Source of the DNA: Bin87 sp965197635
GTDB lineage: Bacteria > Chloroflexota > Dehalococcoidia > Lucifugimonadales > UBA3495
Assembly: GCA_965197635.1 (NCBI GenBank)
Contig: CBDANN010000008.1
Location: forward strand, 682,001 to 746,000
Direction of reading: 5' to 3'
DNA length: 64,000 nucleotides
Shown: positions 33,205 through 41,871 of the stretch, in pieces
How positions within the stretch are numbered: the first letter of the stretch is position 1
How the letters are laid out: the number at the start of each line of letters is the position of its first letter
Notes under the pieces: model-generated
What the model saw: only the letters and a program-made list of their open reading frames with translations
Databases searched by the model: none
Told to the model about the DNA's origin: nothing
Made by a program: the position numbers and the translations under genes

Positions 33205-34156
33205 TTATCGGGCCAGGGCTGGTACAGGCATCGTCGCCGGTCGGAAAATACCCGGCTGCGTGAGTCCGGCGAACCGCTCCGGGCGCATCGCTTCGGCCAG
33301 TCCTTCCAGGACGTCAATCACCCGCGGGCCGTGCCTACTGGGTATCTGGCCGTCGAAGAGGTACACCCGTCCTTCCCGCACGGCTTCCAGGGCGTTCCAT
33401 TCGGGTCGGTCAAACAAGCGGGCCGTTTCGGCGATGGTGCGATCCATGTTGAATGCACAGGGCATCACCATCACGTAGTCGGGTTGGTAGTCCAACACTT
33501 CGTCCCAACCCACTTCTCGCGATTTGCCCCATTTTTCCGCCAGACCTTCTTCGCCGCCCGCCAGTTCTACTAATTCAGGTGTCCACTGTCCGGTGTTGCG
33601 CAACGGTTCCAGCCAGTCGATGCAGAACACTTTGGGGCGCCGCTCCTTGCTGGAGGACGGTGGGGAGGAGCGTTGGGCGACGTATTCAGTGCGTTGCCGT
33701 AGTTGGGCCACCAACTGTGCGGATCTGTCCGGCACGCCGGCAGCCTCGCCGATACGTCGTACGTTGTCGAAAATATCGTCAAGGCCGGCTGGTCGTATGC
33801 TCAATATGTCCGGCGAATAGTCCAGTACTCGGGCTGCGGTCTCAAATACTGAGCCGGCTCCGATAGCGCAAACCTCGCAAAGCTCCTGGGTTAGAATCAG
33901 GTCGGGTTGCAACCGTCGCATTAGATCGCCGTCGATGATGTACAGCGGATTGCCCGTAGCCCGCGCCTGCTGAATGATGGCGTCGATTGCCGCGCTGGAC
34001 AAGGTGGGACTTGCTGCGTATGCTGCGGCTGACGATGGGTAACCCTCTGGCCGCTGCCGGATAGTCACACATATGAGACACGCCCACCAGGGAGTCGCCG
34101 AGTCCGAGGGCGAAGACGATTTCGGTGGCGCTGGGCAGCAGAGACACGATACGCAT
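33205..34156 (-). pseudogene. corrinoid/iron-siderophore binding protein, frameshifted
   Basis: BtuF-like periplasmic-binding fold (PF01497). The first frame starts MRIVSLLPSATEIVFALGLG, then DSLVGVSHMCDYPAAARGLP; around 34020 one extra base moves the sequence into the frame SSAAIDAIIQQARATGNPLY, DLILTQELCEVCAIG and VLDYQPDYVMVMPCAFNMDR to the end at 33205. No signal peptide is seen, as in the many cytosolic-start members of this family in Chloroflexota. No btuCD genes are near. A sequencing error would explain the single indel equally well. Confidence 0.7.
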
Positions 34157-34258
34157 GGCCGGCATTGTAGGGACATTCCCTGCCGTTGGCAAACGCCGAC
34201 TGGACAAACCTGATGGTATGATGGAACCCTCCAAAGTTGGCGATGGCCGCAGCCCTAC

Positions 34259-34933
34259 ATGACCACCACACCGAAACCTATTTCCACCGTCAACACCGTG
34301 CGCGCCGATGGCGGCGAGGCGGCTGAGCGGACCGGAACCGTCCGGCTGAAGCTGGCGGCTTTGGGCATCGACCACCGAGCGGATAACTTCCCGGAGAGGT
34401 TTATCGAGTTCTGTGAACAGAACGACCTGTACGAAATGGAGGTCAGCGCTAACGGAGACTTGTTGATACTACCCATGGCCGGATACCGCGGAAACAAGCA
34501 AGAATCTTACATGACCCACTTTTTGGTCGGTTGGGAGCTGGCCAACGGCGGCAGCGCGTCGTCTCAAACCGTGCGTTTTCGTTTACCGTCCGGAGAGATC
34601 CGGGGCCCGGACGCGGCGTGGATAACACAGGAACGGTTCGACGCCCTGGGCGACGCGGAATGGAACCGGGTCGTGGAAGGCGCCCCCGACTTCGTAGTAG
34701 AAATCCGTTCGCGCACCGACGATCTTCGTCCGCTCCTAAACAAGATGATGCTGTGGATGGCCGGCGGCTCCCGCCTCGGCTGGCTGATTGATACTCGCAA
34801 CCGCCGGGTGTACGTCTATCGAGCCGGACAACCGGAGCCGCAACTTTTGGAAGACCCCGAAACCCTTGACGGCGAAGACGTGCTGCCCGGCTTTGTCTTT
34901 CCGGTCCGGCAGTACATTTTCGACCTCCCGTGA
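34259..34933 (+). CDS. Uma2-family protein, array copy 1
   Basis: 224 aa; Uma2 (DUF820) putative PD-(D/E)xK nuclease. The core reads RGPDAAWITQ (aspartate 118), FVVEIRSRTD (glutamate 148) and the lysine-bearing helix NKMMLWMAGGSRLGWLIDTR, then VYVYRAGQ. The N-terminal 25 residues (MTTTPKPISTVNTVRADGGE) are low-complexity. It is the most divergent copy, with its own block QESYMTHFLVGWELANGGSA in the centre, and the first gene of an array with an exact 691-bp period. Divergent from the corrinoid-binding gene. Biological role of Uma2 proteins is unproven. Confidence 0.85.
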   Translation: MTTTPKPISTVNTVRADGGEAAERTGTVRLKLAALGIDHRADNFPERFIEFCEQNDLYEMEVSANGDLLILPMAGYRGNKQESYMTHFLVGWELANGGSASSQTVRFRLPSGEIRGPDAAWITQERFDALGDAEWNRVVEGAPDFVVEIRSRTDDLRPLLNKMMLWMAGGSRLGWLIDTRNRRVYVYRAGQPEPQLLEDPETLDGEDVLPGFVFPVRQYIFDLP

Positions 34934-34949
34934 GCGTAAAGCGGTTGCC

Positions 34950-35624
34950 ATGACTACTAAACCGAAACCGACTACTTCAGCTGCGGCGCCCACACCCGAT
35001 GGTATGGAAATGGCGGAACCGGATGGTACCATCCGCCTGAAGTTGGCCCCGCTGGGCATTGACCACCGGGCGCCCGATTTCCCGACCCGATTCATCGAAT
35101 TCTGCGAGCAGAATGACCTGTACGAAATGGAAGTCAACGCTGCTGGGGAGCTGCTAATACTGCCTATGACCGGATTCCGTGGCAACCGACAAGAAGGGTA
35201 TATGACCGTTTTCCTGGGCATTTGGGAGTTGGCGAATGGAGGGATTATGGCTTCCGCTTCCAGCCGCTTCCACCTGCCTTCCGGAGACATCAGGGGGCCG
35301 GATGCCGCCTGGCTGACCCAGGAACATTTTGACGCCCAGACTTCCCTCCAGCAGGAAACCGTCATCGAAGGCGCGCCGGCTTTCGTGGTGGAAATTCGAT
35401 CCCGTACCGACAACCTCCGCCCAATGCAGAACAAGATGCAACTGTGGATGGCCGGCGGCTCCCGCCTCGGCTGGCTGATTGATACTCGCAACCGCCGGGT
35501 GTACGTCTATCGAGCCGGACAACCGGAGCCGCAACTTTTGGAAGACCCCGAAACCCTTGACGGCGAAGACGTGCTGCCCGGCTTTGTCTTTCCGGTCCGG
35601 CAGTACATTTTCGACCTCCCGTGA
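34950..35624 (+). CDS. Uma2-family protein, array copy 2
   Basis: 224 aa, starting MTTKPKPTTSAAAPTPDGME. Catalytic-type residues D118 (RGPDAAWLTQ), E148 (FVVEIRSRTD) and the following NKMQLW lysine are all present. Central block QEGYMTVFLGIWELANGGIM. It is almost identical to copy 3: a handful of substitutions (GMEM/GIET, MQNK/IQNK, FVFPV/FIFPV). Spacer and start are identical to those of copies 3-5, so one polycistronic message is likely. Confidence 0.85.
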   Translation: MTTKPKPTTSAAAPTPDGMEMAEPDGTIRLKLAPLGIDHRAPDFPTRFIEFCEQNDLYEMEVNAAGELLILPMTGFRGNRQEGYMTVFLGIWELANGGIMASASSRFHLPSGDIRGPDAAWLTQEHFDAQTSLQQETVIEGAPAFVVEIRSRTDNLRPMQNKMQLWMAGGSRLGWLIDTRNRRVYVYRAGQPEPQLLEDPETLDGEDVLPGFVFPVRQYIFDLP

Positions 35625-35640
35625 GCGTAAAGCGGTTGCC

Positions 35641-36315
35641 ATGACTACTAAACCGAAACCGACTACTTCAGCTGCGGCGCCCACACCCGATGGTATTGAA
35701 ACGGCGGAACCGGATGGTACCATCCGCCTGAAGTTGGCCCCGCTGGGCATTGACCACCGAGCGCCCGATTTCCCGACCCGATTCATCGAATTCTGCGAGC
35801 AGAATGACCTGTACGAAATGGAAGTCAACGCTGCTGGGGAGCTGCTAATACTGCCTATGACCGGATTCCGTGGCAACCGACAAGAAGGGTATATGACCGT
35901 TTTCCTGGGCATTTGGGAGTTGGCGAATGGAGGGATTATGGCTTCCGCTTCCAGCCGCTTCCACCTGCCTTCCGGAGACATCAGGGGGCCGGATGCCGCG
36001 TGGCTGACCCAGGAACATTTTGACGCCCAGACTTCCCTCCAGCAGGAAACCGTCATCGAAGGCGCACCGGCTTTCGTGGTGGAAATTCGATCCCGTACCG
36101 ACAACCTCCGCCCAATACAGAACAAGATGCAACTGTGGATGGCCGGCGGCTCCCGCCTCGGCTGGCTGATCGACACCCGCAACCGCCGGGTGTACGTATA
36201 TCGAGCCGGACAACCGGAGCCGCAACTTTTGGAAGACCCCGAAACGCTTGATGGCGAGGACGTGCTGCCCGGCTTTATCTTTCCGGTGCGGCAGTACATT
36301 TTCGACCTCCCGTGA
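35641..36315 (+). CDS. Uma2-family protein, array copy 3
   Basis: 224 aa, near-duplicate of copy 2 with the same central block QEGYMTVFLGIWELANGGIM and the same D118/E148 pair. The near identity implies very recent duplication or gene conversion between these two copies, whereas copies 4 and 5 keep the shared flanks but different centres. Confidence 0.85.
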   Translation: MTTKPKPTTSAAAPTPDGIETAEPDGTIRLKLAPLGIDHRAPDFPTRFIEFCEQNDLYEMEVNAAGELLILPMTGFRGNRQEGYMTVFLGIWELANGGIMASASSRFHLPSGDIRGPDAAWLTQEHFDAQTSLQQETVIEGAPAFVVEIRSRTDNLRPIQNKMQLWMAGGSRLGWLIDTRNRRVYVYRAGQPEPQLLEDPETLDGEDVLPGFIFPVRQYIFDLP

Positions 36316-36331
36316 GCGTAAGGCGGTTGCC

Positions 36332-37006
36332 ATGACTACTAAACCGAAACCGACTACTTCAGCTGCGGCGCCCACACCCGATGGTATGGATATGGCGGAG
36401 CCGTTGGGGACTATCCGTTTGAAGTTGGCCTCCCTGGGCATCGACCACCGGGCGGACGATTTCCCGACCCGGTTCATCGAATTCTGCGAGCAGAACGACC
36501 TGTACCAAATGGAAGTCAACGCTGCTGGGGAGCTTCTAATACTGCCTATGACTGGATTCCGTGGCAACCGACAAGAAACCTATCTGAACTATTTTGTGAC
36601 CCACTGGCAGTTGCCGAACGGGGGCATCGGCGCTTCCCAATCCAGCCGATTCCACCTGCCTTCCGGAGACATCAGGGGGCCGGGTGCCGCCTGGCTGACC
36701 CAGGAACATTATGACGTCCAGACTTCCCTCCAGCAGGAAACCGTCATCGAAGGCGCGCCGGCTTTCGTGGTGGAAATTCGATCCCGTACCGACAACCTCC
36801 GCCCATTGCAGAACAAGATGCAACTGTGGATGGCCGGCGGCTCCCGCCTCGGCTGGCTGATCGACACCCGCAACCGCCGGGTGTACGTCTATCGAGCCGG
36901 ACAACCGGAGCCGCAACTTTTGGAAGACCCGGAAACGCTTGATGGTGAAGACGTGCTGCCCGGCTTTGTCTTTCCGGTGCGGCAGTACATTTTCGACCTC
37001 CCGTGA
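36332..37006 (+). CDS. Uma2-family protein, array copy 4, D118G
   Basis: 224 aa. Central block QETYLNYFVTHWQLPNGGIG. The motif GPD found in all other copies reads GPG here (codon GGT instead of GAT at about 36683-36685), removing the aspartate that would bind metal in a PD-(D/E)xK site; E148 is kept. If the family is a nuclease this copy should be catalytically dead, but it could still bind DNA or form mixed oligomers with its neighbours. Confidence 0.85.
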   Translation: MTTKPKPTTSAAAPTPDGMDMAEPLGTIRLKLASLGIDHRADDFPTRFIEFCEQNDLYQMEVNAAGELLILPMTGFRGNRQETYLNYFVTHWQLPNGGIGASQSSRFHLPSGDIRGPGAAWLTQEHYDVQTSLQQETVIEGAPAFVVEIRSRTDNLRPLQNKMQLWMAGGSRLGWLIDTRNRRVYVYRAGQPEPQLLEDPETLDGEDVLPGFVFPVRQYIFDLP

Positions 37007-37022
37007 GCGTAAAGCGGTTGCC

Positions 37023-37697
37023 ATGACTACTAAACCGAAACCGACTACTTCAGCTGCGGCGCCCACACCCGATGGTATTGAAACGGCGGAGCCGTTGGGG
37101 ACCATCCGTTTGAAGTTGGCCCCCCTGGGCATCGACCACCGGGCGGACGATTTCCCGACCCGATTCATCGAATTCTGCGAGCAGAACGACCTGTACCAAA
37201 TGGAAGTCAACGCCCAAGGGGAGCTACTGATACTACCTATGACCGGAGCGCATGGTAGCCGACAAGAGGGATATGCGTACACTTTTCTGTGCAATTGGGA
37301 GATTGCACACTTCGGCGTAGCATATCCCCAAACGGTTCGCTTCCGCCTGTCCAACGGCGCAACACTTGGCCCTGATGCCGCCTGGATGACTCGGGAGCGG
37401 TACGACGCCTTGCCATCAGAACAGCGGGTCAGAATTATTGAGGGGGTACCCGACTTCATAGTGGAAATCCGTTCCCGCACTGACGACCTGCGTCTTTTGG
37501 AAGACAAGATGCAAATCTGGATGGCCGGCGGCTCCCGCCTCGGCTGGCTGATCGACACCCGCAACCGCCGGGTGTACGTATATCGAGCCGGACAACCGGA
37601 GCCGCAACTTGTGGAAGACCCGGAAACGCTTGATGGTGAAGACGTGCTGCCCGGCTTTGTCTTTCCAGTGCGCCAGTACGTGTTTGATCTGGGATAA
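37023..37697 (+). CDS. Uma2-family protein, array copy 5
   Basis: 224 aa, last gene of the array. The N-terminal third matches copy 4, but the central block is QEGYAYTFLCNWEIAHFGVA and the region up to E148 (LGPDAAWMTRERYDALPSEQ, FIVEIRSRTDDLRLLEDKMQ) differs strongly; the last third rejoins the common sequence and ends VFDLG. folD starts 19 bases after its stop, so the array may be co-transcribed with folD. Confidence 0.85.
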   Translation: MTTKPKPTTSAAAPTPDGIETAEPLGTIRLKLAPLGIDHRADDFPTRFIEFCEQNDLYQMEVNAQGELLILPMTGAHGSRQEGYAYTFLCNWEIAHFGVAYPQTVRFRLSNGATLGPDAAWMTRERYDALPSEQRVRIIEGVPDFIVEIRSRTDDLRLLEDKMQIWMAGGSRLGWLIDTRNRRVYVYRAGQPEPQLVEDPETLDGEDVLPGFVFPVRQYVFDLG

Positions 37698-37716
37698 TCC
37701 CTTCCTTCCCTTAACC

Positions 37717-38601
37717 ATGACCGCCCACGTGCTCAACGGAAACGAGATCGCCGCCGGCCTACGTGCCGAGGTCGCCGCCGGCGTCGCCGAACTGAGGTCC
37801 AACGCCGGCATCACCCCAGGCTTGGCCGCCGTGTTGGTGGGAGACGACCCCGCATCTGCCGTCTATGTCCGCAACAAGGGCCGGGCCTGCGGCGAAGCCG
37901 GCGTATTCTCTGAAATCTTCCACCTGCCCTCCGATACATCCCAACCTGATCTGCTTGCCCTCGTTGACGGCCTGAACGCCGACCTCCGTTTCCACGGTAT
38001 CCTGGTGCAACTCCCGTTGCCGGACCATCTGGAGGAAGCCGCCGTCATTGAGCGCGTTGACCCCCGAAAGGACGTGGACGGCCTGCATCCCATCAGCCAA
38101 GGCCGGATGTTGCAGGGCGAACCCGCGTTCCTGCCCTGTACTCCCTCCGGAGTCCAACAGGTGCTGCTTCGCTCCGGGTACGACCCCGCCGGCCAGCACG
38201 TCGTGATTGTGGGCCGCAGCAACATCGTGGGCAAGCCGTTGGCGGCTCTGCTCATGCAGCGAGCGACCGGCGGCAACGCCACCGTGACCGTGTGCCACCG
38301 GCAAACTCGCGACCTGCCCGACATAACCCGCCAGGCGGACATCCTCGTGGCGGCAATGGGCGTCCCGAGAGCCATCGGCGCCGAGATGGTGCGCGATGGC
38401 GCTGTGGTCATCGACGTGGGAATCAACCGGGTGGATGACGCCACCCGCCGCCGGGGCTACCGGCTGGTTGGCGACGTTGACTACGAGCCGGTGGCCGCCA
38501 AGGCTGAAGCTATCACGCCGGTTCCCGGCGGCATCGGCCCCATGACCATCGCCGTCCTGCTCAGCAACACGCTGGAGGCCGCCCGCCGCCGCCCAGATTG
38601 A
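37717..38601 (+). CDS. folD: methylenetetrahydrofolate dehydrogenase/cyclohydrolase FolD
   Basis: Bifunctional enzyme interconverting 5,10-methylene- and 10-formyl-THF, NADP-dependent, 294 aa. Substrate site YVRNKGRACGEAG (the family normally has Y-x3-K), the signature PCTPSGVQQVL and the Rossmann motif VIVGRSNIVGKPLA are clear, with PVPGGIGPMTIAVLLSNT near the end. The start at 37717 follows the Uma2 array by 19 bases. Its TGA stop is two bases from the queA ATG, so folD and queA form an operon. Confidence 0.92.
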   Translation: MTAHVLNGNEIAAGLRAEVAAGVAELRSNAGITPGLAAVLVGDDPASAVYVRNKGRACGEAGVFSEIFHLPSDTSQPDLLALVDGLNADLRFHGILVQLPLPDHLEEAAVIERVDPRKDVDGLHPISQGRMLQGEPAFLPCTPSGVQQVLLRSGYDPAGQHVVIVGRSNIVGKPLAALLMQRATGGNATVTVCHRQTRDLPDITRQADILVAAMGVPRAIGAEMVRDGAVVIDVGINRVDDATRRRGYRLVGDVDYEPVAAKAEAITPVPGGIGPMTIAVLLSNTLEAARRRPD

Positions 38602-38603
38602 TT

Positions 38604-39677
38604 ATGAAGCCAGGGCGAACCGGTGATTTCGACTACGTTCTCCCCGAGGAACGTATTGCTCAGACTCCCGCGGAACCCAGGGATTCGTCGCGTCTATTGG
38701 TGCTGGATCGTCAACGGCCGGGCGTCCACATCGAACACCGCCGGTTCCGGGATCTGACGGAGTACCTGCGTCCCGGCGACTTGATGGTGTTCAACCGGAG
38801 TCGCGTGATACCGGCCCGGCTGCATGGCATCGAAACCCGGTCCGGCGCCACGGTAGAGTTGCTGCTGGTACGCCGGCAGGGGCCGGGTGTCTGGCAGGCT
38901 TTGGGCCGACCCGGGCGTCGCTTGCGCGTGGGCGCGGAAGTGGTGATATCCGCCGACCGTGAGTTAAGCACTTCGGCGACTGCCGAAATCTTGGAGGCGC
39001 AGGAAAACGGGTTGCGAATCGTTCGTCTCTCGGACGAGGCGGTACTGGACGGCTTGGGGGAACTCCCGCTGCCGCCCTACATCAGGGAAACTCCCTCAGA
39101 CCCCGAACGTTACCAAACCGTGTACGGTGACGCGCCGGGCAGCGTCGCCGCGCCCACGGCTGGCCTGCATTTCACTGACGAGTTGTTGGACGAGATACGT
39201 AACCTGGGGGTAACGACGGCGTGGGTGACGCTGCACGTGGGGCTGGACACCTTCCGTCCGGTGCGCGGCGAGGACATCACCGAGCACAAGATTCATACCG
39301 AGCGGTACGAACTTCCGGAAGAGACCGCCGTCCTGCTCAATGCGGCCCGCCGGGAAGGTCGTCGCATCATCGCAGTGGGGACGACCACTGTCCGCACGTT
39401 GGAGCACGCGGCTCGCGACGCCCATTCCGAACCCTTGACCAATCACGGCACGACGGAAATCCGGGCCTCCACCGGCGACGCCGACCTGTTCATCCTGCCC
39501 GGTCACCGGTTCCGGTTGGTGGACGCCATGCTGACCAACTTCCACCTGCCTCGTTCTACCCTGCTGATGCTGGTTTCGGCCTTTGCGGGTCGGGAGCGCA
39601 TTCTGGCGGCGTACGAGGAAGCAGTGCGGCGGGAATATCGGTTTTATTCCTTTGGCGATGCGATGCTGATCAGGTGA
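38604..39677 (+). CDS. queA: tRNA preQ1(34) S-adenosylmethionine ribosyltransferase-isomerase
   Basis: QueA (357 aa) transfers the ribosyl part of SAM to preQ1 in tRNA, forming epoxyqueuosine. Family motifs seen are DFDYVLPEERIAQTPAEPRD, PGDLMVFNRSRVIPARLHG, SVAAPTAGLHFT, GLDTFRPVRGEDITEHKIHT and LTNFHLPRSTLLMLVSAFAG. ATG 38604 follows folD by two bases; a TTG at 38598 is also in frame. queG, the next enzyme of the pathway, is in this window at 49.7 kb, so queuosine synthesis is probably complete. Confidence 0.93.
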   Translation: MKPGRTGDFDYVLPEERIAQTPAEPRDSSRLLVLDRQRPGVHIEHRRFRDLTEYLRPGDLMVFNRSRVIPARLHGIETRSGATVELLLVRRQGPGVWQALGRPGRRLRVGAEVVISADRELSTSATAEILEAQENGLRIVRLSDEAVLDGLGELPLPPYIRETPSDPERYQTVYGDAPGSVAAPTAGLHFTDELLDEIRNLGVTTAWVTLHVGLDTFRPVRGEDITEHKIHTERYELPEETAVLLNAARREGRRIIAVGTTTVRTLEHAARDAHSEPLTNHGTTEIRASTGDADLFILPGHRFRLVDAMLTNFHLPRSTLLMLVSAFAGRERILAAYEEAVRREYRFYSFGDAMLIR

Positions 39678-39808
39678 AAGGCATCGCAGAACGATCGGCT
39701 ATTTTGCGATTTCCGCGATTGTGAATGTACGGCCATGCGACGGCGTTTTTGTAGCGGGGATACGGTGGCATCCGCCAAACCGTGCGGGCACTGAGTGTCA
39801 ATCTGCCC

Positions 39809-39837
39809 TTGCCCCCGTCGCGCAGCGATGCTATAAT
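39809..39837 (+). promoter_or_regulatory. sigma-70 type promoter for the nusA operon
   Basis: TTGCCC, a 17-base spacer and a perfect TATAAT (39832-39837), 163 bases before nusA. This is the best-formed promoter in the window. Confidence 0.55.
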
Positions 39838-39916
39838 GCGGCGACATAACGCCCCGTTGCAGGATGTTTGGTGAGTGCCCGCTCTCCAGTCTGCAACGCG
39901 AGGTTCACGGGTTTTG

Positions 39917-39939
39917 AAAGCGGGGCGTAAACCCGCTTT
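39917..39939 (+). terminator. hairpin in nusA leader, possible attenuator
   Basis: AAAGCGGG and CCCGCTTT form an 8-bp stem with a 7-base loop followed by ATTGTTGTG, between the promoter and nusA. Since NusA acts at such hairpins, autoregulation is conceivable but unproven. The rest of 39678-40000 holds nothing else that I can support; rimP, often upstream of nusA, is absent. Confidence 0.4.
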
Positions 39940-40000
39940 ATTGTTGTGAATCTGATGGGCGCGTCGAATTTATTGGCGGCACCGCCGGCGGAGGACGACG

Positions 40001-41815
40001 ATGAAAAGCGATTTTATGATGGCGTTGAATCAGTTATCCGCCGAACGAGGGTTGCGCAAGGAACTCGTGCTCGACAAGGTGGAGGTGGCGCTTGCCACCG
40101 CGTTCCGTCGGGACCGGGTGGCCGGAGCCCAAAATCTCGCGGTGAAGCTCAACCCCAACACCGGAGACATCAGTATCTTCCCGCTCCTCAGCGTGGTCGA
40201 GGAAGTAGACGACCCGGAAACGCAGATCATTCTCGCCGACGCCCTCAAGTTCGAACCGAACGCGCAAGTCGGCAGTGAGGTTTCCGAGGCGCAGGAGGTG
40301 TCCTACGACACCAGCCGCATCTCCGCGCAAACTGCCCGGCAAGTCTTGATGCAGGGCCTTCGCGAAGCCGAGCGGGAAAAAATCTTCGAGGAATACTCGG
40401 CCTATCAGGGCGAGATCATCAGCGGCAACATTGAGAGCATTGAAAAGGGCCCTACAGTATTCGTCAATCTGAACCCGCATCAGGCTCAGAACCAGAACCG
40501 CGCTCGTGGGGTCATGCGACCGGACAACCAGGTAAACAGCGAGCGGTATCGAAAGGGCCAGAACCTCAAAGTGCTGCTGGTCGAAGTCCAGCAAACGACC
40601 CGGGGGCCGGAGGTGATCGTCAGCCGTGCCCATCGCGACCTGCTACGGCGCCTGATGGAATCTGAAGTTCCTGAAATCGGCAACGGAACCGTTGAAATTC
40701 GCTCTATAGCCAGAGATCCAGGGGTGCGCAGCAAAGTGGCGGTGTCCTCTAACCAGGAAGGCGTTGACCCGGTTGGCTCATGTATCGGCCTGCGCGGGAA
40801 CCGGATACAGAGCATCGTTAACGAGTTGCAGGGCGAGAAGATCGACGTCATCGAATGGAACAACGACCCCAGGGAACTCATCAAAAGGGCTCTCAGTCCG
40901 GCGGAAGTACAACTGGTTGAGCCGGAGCCGGACGATAACACCGCATACGTAGTGGTGCCGGAAAATCAGATGTCGTTGGCTATCGGGCGGGACGGACAAA
41001 ACGCCCGGCTCGCCGCCCGGCTTTCGGGTTGGCGTCTTGACATCAAGAACGTCGAACAATGGGAAGCTTTGCGCGTTGCTCGTGCCGCCGAATCGGCCCG
41101 CATGGCCGCCGAGGAGGCCGCCCGCATGGCCGCGCAGGAGTCGGCCCGCATCGCCGCCGAGGAGGAAGCCGCCAAGCTGTCTGTCGAGCAGGAAGGGGAC
41201 GCTGAGGTCATGCCCGTGGCTGAAGCCGCCGAAGCGGCCATCGCGGAAACCGGATTGATCTCCGAACCTGAACCGGAATTGCCGCCTGAGGCGCAGACTA
41301 GCGAAGCCCTGGTTGAAGCGCCGGTTGAGGAAGCTGCGGTTATCGGCGACGAAATTCAGGAACCGGTTATGGATGTCGCGCCTGAGATTGCCACTGTCGA
41401 CGTTGCGACAGCCCAAATCGACTCCGAAGAAGATGCTGCGCTGGAAGCCCTGATTGCCGAAGAAGCCGCGGCAGCAGCGGCCCCTGAACCGGCCACGGAG
41501 CCGGCCCCCACGGCGGAAGCCGTTGGCCCGAGTGTAGACGCGCCGGAGACCTTTACTGTCGACGATGTCGCCGATGATGAAGACGATGAGCTAGACTACG
41601 AGGACGAGCAGGAAGAAGAGGAACCGGCCGAAGACATGGCCGACCTGCTGGCTGGTTTGCCCAATCTGGCGCCCGACGCAGGGAAAATCAGATTTGCGGA
41701 AGACATAGTTGGCGAGTTCAGGGGTGGGGATCGGCGTCGCCGGCGAGGCGGGGGCGCGAACCGCCGTGGCGGGAACGTGCCGGGGGCTCGAGGCCCGGGT
41801 CCACGCCGCCGGTAG
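40001..41815 (+). CDS. nusA: transcription termination/antitermination factor NusA
   Basis: 604 aa. N-terminal RNA-polymerase-binding domain (LRKELVLDKVEVALATAFRR), S1 domain about residues 130-200 (YQGEIISGNIESIEKGPTVF), KH1 with the signature DPVGSCIGLRGNRIQSIVNE near 250, and KH2 AYVVVPENQMSLAIGRDGQN near 310. A long acidic/alanine-rich tail from about residue 355 replaces the usual short end and finishes with Arg-Gly repeats (RRRGGGANRRGG), an RNA-binding-like tail. First gene of nusA-ylxR-infB-rbfA-truB. Confidence 0.93.
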   Translation: MKSDFMMALNQLSAERGLRKELVLDKVEVALATAFRRDRVAGAQNLAVKLNPNTGDISIFPLLSVVEEVDDPETQIILADALKFEPNAQVGSEVSEAQEVSYDTSRISAQTARQVLMQGLREAEREKIFEEYSAYQGEIISGNIESIEKGPTVFVNLNPHQAQNQNRARGVMRPDNQVNSERYRKGQNLKVLLVEVQQTTRGPEVIVSRAHRDLLRRLMESEVPEIGNGTVEIRSIARDPGVRSKVAVSSNQEGVDPVGSCIGLRGNRIQSIVNELQGEKIDVIEWNNDPRELIKRALSPAEVQLVEPEPDDNTAYVVVPENQMSLAIGRDGQNARLAARLSGWRLDIKNVEQWEALRVARAAESARMAAEEAARMAAQESARIAAEEEAAKLSVEQEGDAEVMPVAEAAEAAIAETGLISEPEPELPPEAQTSEALVEAPVEEAAVIGDEIQEPVMDVAPEIATVDVATAQIDSEEDAALEALIAEEAAAAAAPEPATEPAPTAEAVGPSVDAPETFTVDDVADDEDDELDYEDEQEEEEPAEDMADLLAGLPNLAPDAGKIRFAEDIVGEFRGGDRRRRRGGGANRRGGNVPGARGPGPRRR

Positions 41816-41871
41816 GCCCTACGCCGAGCTTTGCAGATACGCCGCCCAAAACTTCGGATCGGACAGCCCTT

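Larger units (their letters stand above)
34259..37697 (+). repeat. five-copy tandem Uma2 gene array, 691-bp period
   Basis: Starts at 34259, 34950, 35641, 36332 and 37023 are each exactly 691 bases apart, and each gene is 675 bases with a 16-base spacer (GCGTAAAGCGGTTGCC or one-base variant). The 5' third and 3' third are nearly identical between copies 2-5; a central block (about codons 82-107) differs. The spacer lacks a strong ribosome site. Confidence 0.9.

Noticed and set aside
34736..37564. Long minus-strand open frames (up to 381 codons) across the Uma2 array
   Set aside because: They mirror the repeated plus-strand genes and repeat with the same 691-bp period; composition is Ser/Arg-rich without motifs. 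The plus frames have the Uma2 core.
34259..37697. Reading the 691-bp array as a CRISPR or other spacer-repeat array
   Set aside because: The repeating unit is a full protein gene and the 16-base spacer is constant, so there is no repeat-spacer structure.
39841..39930. The nusA leader as a tRNA or riboswitch
   Set aside because: No cloverleaf or known aptamer core can be drawn; only the AAAGCGGG/CCCGCTTT hairpin is supported.
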